Assembly: GCA_008931825.1 (NCBI GenBank)
Contig: QXVZ01022984.1
Location: 1-23,963, forward strand
Length of the DNA stretch: 23,963 nt
Reading direction: 5' to 3'
Source: Phallusia fumigata
Taxonomy: Eukaryota; Chordata; Ascidiacea; Phlebobranchia; Ascidiidae
The position numbers and the translations under genes were made by a program. Numbering within the stretch: the first letter of the stretch is position 1; each line of letters begins with the position of its first letter. The notes under the pieces are model-generated. The model saw only the letters and a program-made list of their open reading frames with translations. It did not search any database and had not been told where the DNA came from. Shown here in pieces: positions 20,701 through 23,963 of the stretch.

Positions 20701-23700
20701 TGAAAACAATATGTGTACCCATAATAATAAACCAATACTAAACATACTTGCTGGTACAATGTCGTATACAGGATTTTTATCAGGACGCCTGTCCCGCAGA
20801 GGAACAAACTTTCCCTCACTTTCAGCGATAAAGTAATCCATGACATCTTGTTTGGACAATAACTTCGGGTGGTTTTTCTCACCGAGAAATATCACAAACT
20901 CCTGCTTGTTGGTGGCAGAAACTTGCTTAACCCGGTAGTGTTTAAATTCCGAACTAAAAGGAAAATATATGTTGTGAGTTGAGTATTGTATGTTTGTACG
21001 TGAATGTACTATTTGTCAGACAAACTTTGTTGGACATATTTCCAGATTATGTAACGTGTGCAAATAACAATAACATGCCTAAAATGCGTCCGAATTCGTG
21101 CATAAAATACACCATACGAGTCCGAACTCAGTCGCTTTTTGTAGAGACTTGACTGGACTCGAGTCCCAGGTTTGAAAATACTTGACTCAAATCAGACACA
21201 CAACTCAAATTTAAAATTAGACGATTAAGCACTTCACATGCGATGTCTACAGTTATATTTAGAGGACAATTAGATTTATTTAAGGAAAGGAAAAGACCCG
21301 GTGTTAATCTCAAATATTATGTTTATTTTAAGCAGACGTCGTTTGTGCGCAGGCTGTGTTGTTTACTTGTCGTGTCGTTTACGGCTAATTGTTTTGGGAA
21401 CATTGACCACTTGGTTTTCACTACACCTTCCTCTAGTACGTTATGTTTATGTAACAAACAATATTGTTTCAAATGAACCAACGATCACACAAACAAATCG
21501 TTTTTCACTCAATTGAGGACACTACCTCCTGCCGCGGAGTATTAACTTAGGATTTGCGAAATTCAAAAGAAAGTCAAAACAAAAACACCAGGACTTACTC
21601 GCCGGCTGAAACTTTAACCGAGACTGCGTAGGTCCACTCATCCTGAGCATCCCTGACGCGCATCAGCATGTTGCCATGGTCTTGATTTTTACGCAGGATG
21701 TCCTCGGCGTTGATTCGATCGAGTCGCTTAGAGTAGAACCACCTACACAGGATCCTAAACTACTTATCTTTGTTTATTTGACTATCATCAGGAACTTAGT
21801 AAAAACACCAAAAGAAGTTCTATCGAAAGCTTACTTGGGTTGTTCAGCAATCGTTCCAGGGTTTTTCCGCAACTAAAAACAGAAAACAACGAAATTTAGC
21901 ATCCTGTAGGACATGTCCCGTCTTCATAAACTCAGGTACCAGCTTTGTTTCAACAAAATTGCAGAAATGTTCAACCGTTTTGCAAAGCGTACTATAAAAC
22001 GTATTTTTTTTCAGTTAAATGCTAAATGTGGAGTTGCAATTATAAACGCACAACTGTTCCAGTACTGTACTTCTACACTGCTTTTGGAGTACATTTCGCT
22101 GTAACGATGTACATAAACTTTACATTTCAAACTCCAAACACCTCAGGTACATAAACTTTACATCAGCTTCCACGCACTCAACAAAAACTATGTGTTTGTA
22201 GTGTTATTATTAACAATTCAATTTTTAACGTGGCTCAGGTGTTTTGGATTTGTAAATAGAAATTAAAACGTGTTGGGCTGTTGGTGTACAATTTGTTACC
22301 ACTGAATCAATTTATCAAATAGAAGAAACACCTTTTTACAAATTTAATGCAGACGTCAAATAGTGTTATACGCATAGATAAGGCAGCCACAACAAAACCA
22401 AACATGTTCAACCTCATTTGTACTAGAAAAGCCACCTTTTGTACAAAGCTATATGACACCTGTCTAGTTGTACACAGGGCAAGAGTATTGAACCGCCAGT
22501 TCCCCTTCCCCAGCTAAATTCAAATATTTACACAGACCATTGAGCATTTCTTTGGAGCAATATTTTAAAACGAGCAGACGCGGGTTATATTGTGTAAAAA
22601 GCATGCCACATTGACCAACGTCCACTGACTTACAATACGAGCAATTTCCGCTCCTGGAGATGTTGGTCCGAAGGGTGTTAGAACGGCAGAACTGCTGATC
22701 CTTCGATCAAAAGGTGCCCTAGGCGGTGGGCTGGTAGGTAGGTCACAGGGGTGAAGGTAGTCCGTCTGATAATATAAATCAAAATACTTCAATGTTTAAT
22801 AGAGTAACTACAACATAGTATGGTGTTTATTTTTGCTGACAAAATTGCTTTGTTTTAGAATGTTTAAGAAAACAAAAGTCTTAACTGGAAAACAAAAGTC
22901 CATTTCAGCGCGACTATACCCCATTGAAACGCACACCGAAAGTGTGATGTGTCAAGAACAAAAGATATTAAAGTACACAATTCACTGTTTTAAATAGTCA
23001 CATTAATTAAATACAAGCCATGTACTTTCTTGTAAAACATTTTGTATTTTCATACAAACGTTTTCCCGATGATGACAACAGCGTTTGTTAAAACTGTAGA
23101 GAATGTTTTAAACACATGAGAAACATTGCCCATCTTAAAATTTACAAAAAAATCAGTTCACAAAAATAAATTAAAACTCCGCACTTGAGTAAACCTCGCC
23201 CGGTGTACGGAAGTTTTCCGGGCAACCAGGCGCTAAGTAAAGTTACTTATCTACCGCTTGTTTGCTTAAAACCAGTTTCGCTTTGAAAAATCAAACTTAG
23301 GGCATTGGATCTTGAGACTAGCACATACCTCAAGTGAAACTTTTTCTATAACGTCCTGGAGTTTTTGAACCTGCCCAGGAAGAAGCATCCACGTTTCTGG
23401 TATATCACGCTGCAAAAAAAATTTTGTTCAGCTGCATTGGGTAATTGCGACCATAATTTTGCCAATCATGTACGGTATGATGTGCTAAATAGCATAAACA
23501 ATGAAGCGTTGTAACCAGAGGTGTTTCTAAACCGGTGTTGGTGAGATTTTAATGATATTTTTTTAGTCTTTTATTGACTTAAGGCCCAACTTTAAAAAGA
23601 CTTTAATTGACTCGAACTTGTTACATGTGACTTTTTCACTTCAGACTCAAACAAATTTTCGGTGGCGATCAAACTCCATAGTCAAGTTGTTCCATTGTCT

Positions 23701-23963
23701 TTTAGCACAACACACGACGCCCACAGCTATATCAAGGACTGATCGCTACACGCTGTAGCATACAAAGGTAAATCAACGACTTATTTTAAGACACTTTACT
23801 AGACTTGAGACTCGAAGGTGACGTGAATTTGAGAATGGAATTCTATGAAACTTGATTTGACTTGAGACTCGACTGGTAAGCCCCTGTCACCCAGCACTGA
23901 CATTACCTTGTAAAGAGTAAGAATCCAATGTTTAGATAGCACGTTTAAACCTATGTTGAATTT
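17728..23963 (-). CDS. STAP-family adaptor (end of PH domain, SH2 domain, YVND tail), 5' end outside window
   Basis: Exons: edge-23907, 23409-23329, 22765-22634, 21872-21835, 21742-21599, 20953-20748, 19616-19560, 18026-17728, with stop at 17730-17728. All junction phases agree. The first two encode HWILTLYK then RDIPETW.LLPGQVQKL, matching the last PH helix and the LLPGQ..KL..V.E segment typical of STAP1/STAP2. Exon 22765-22634 is a proline-rich linker (LPTSPPPRAPFDRR). The SH2 domain starts WFYSKRL..AEDIL, has GNMLMR with the phosphotyrosine-binding Arg at 21660-21658, FKHYRVKQ, and DVMDYFIAESEGKFVPL. The tail contains PRYVNDA, a pYxN-type Grb2 docking site if phosphorylated, then about 98 residues rich in basic, Ser and Thr residues. 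STAP proteins are cytoplasmic adaptors of tyrosine-kinase and cytokine-receptor signalling. STAP1 versus STAP2 cannot be decided; a single ancestral-type gene is plausible. Confidence 0.85.
18027..19559. other. Last intron of the STAP-like gene, no internal gene seen
   Basis: It runs from a GTACAG donor (19559) to the TCTCAG acceptor at 18029-18027 on the minus strand. It is A+T-rich; the minus-strand open frame 18669-18953 is hydrophobic and low in complexity, with no start context or splice logic to support it. Confidence 0.5.
20121..20189 (-). mobile_element. hAT-like terminal sequence (CAGTGCTCCGCAACCGGTGTG...)
   Basis: Read on the minus strand from 20189, the sequence begins CAGTG, runs through CAACCGGTGTGCCGCG and repeats GTGTGCCG-type units. 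This is the familiar end of non-autonomous hAT elements, which start CAGTGGTTCCCAACC. A related CGGCGGCACACC lies at about 19916. The other end and an 8-base target duplication were not identified. Confidence 0.4.
20327..20415 (+). repeat. tRNA-like A box / B box pair, possible SINE head
   Basis: TGGCTGAGTTG at 20327-20337 matches an internal RNA polymerase III A box and GGTTCGAACCC at 20404-20414 matches the B box. The 66-base gap is longer than in most tRNAs and the bases do not fold into a clean cloverleaf or give a clear anticodon, so a tRNA-derived SINE remnant is likelier than a working tRNA gene. Confidence 0.35.
20954..21598. other. STAP-like intron within the SH2 coding region
   Basis: The GTAAGT donor at 21598-21593 and CTTTTAG acceptor at 20956-20954 (minus strand) interrupt the SH2 domain between the AVSVKV strand and FKHYRV. 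The intron carries an ACTTGACTGGACTCGAGTC-type stretch at about 21148-21192, related to one near the right edge of the window. Confidence 0.55.
21873..22633. other. STAP-like intron before the short 38-base exon
   Basis: A GTAAGT donor (22633-22628) and TTTTTAG acceptor bound it. It contains a 17-base direct repeat (GTACATAAACTTTACAT) at about 22109-22125 and 22148-22164. Nothing else is recognised. Confidence 0.5.
22766..23328. other. STAP-like intron between the PH-end exon and the proline-rich linker exon
   Basis: It is bounded by a GTATGT donor and a TTATCAG acceptor on the minus strand. It is A+T-rich with a short direct repeat (AAAACAAAAGTC, about 22870-22901). No other feature is seen. 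Confidence 0.5.
23560..23890. repeat. Dispersed ACTTGAGACTCGA-type repeat in the first visible STAP-like intron
   Basis: Several imperfect copies of GACTTGAGACTCGA and its complement occur between about 23575 and 23880, and related sequence appears near 21150. This degenerate, short-period pattern is common inside non-autonomous DNA elements. Termini are not defined here. Confidence 0.35.

Overview
The window looks like genomic DNA of an invertebrate chordate, most likely an ascidian of the Ciona type. It is A+T-rich. Its genes are split into many short exons with GT..AG introns of roughly 60 to 2000 bases. The recognisable genes are chordate-type signalling and matrix proteins. Six single N characters are present. 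Five of them separate two copies of the same sequence: three pairs look identical and two differ by several percent. That is what unmerged overlapping contigs from a very heterozygous diploid would give.

Layout from left to right. (1) 278-3380, minus strand: a complete eight-exon gene for a 500-residue type I membrane receptor. It has two fibronectin-III modules with the cysteine pattern of the class II cytokine receptor / tissue factor family, one membrane segment and a long tyrosine-bearing tail. Exon phases agree at every junction. (2) 5102-6220, plus strand: the last two coding exons of a sphingosine-1-phosphate lyase. No upstream exons could be found. (3) 7742-10690, minus strand: four exons of an SBSPON (RPESP)-like secreted protein, with a thrombospondin type 1 repeat followed by the family's cysteine-rich C-terminal domain. 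The somatomedin B and signal-peptide exons were not found. (4) 10691-17727: about 7 kb with no gene I can defend. It holds G+C-rich patches with open frames on both strands, one contig-overlap duplication and one weak cysteine-rich exon candidate. (5) 17728 to the right edge, minus strand: eight exons of a STAP-family adaptor, namely the end of the PH domain, a proline-rich linker, a full SH2 domain and a C-terminal tail with a YVND motif. Its 5' part lies beyond the window.

All exons were assembled by reading splice sites and phases by eye; no alignment or search was run. The receptor and the STAP adaptor could belong to one signalling theme, because vertebrate STAP proteins act downstream of cytokine receptors and tyrosine kinases. 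Here that is inference from family knowledge and proximity only. The STAP introns carry repeat material: an inverted-repeat element, a hAT-like terminal sequence and a tRNA-like promoter pair.
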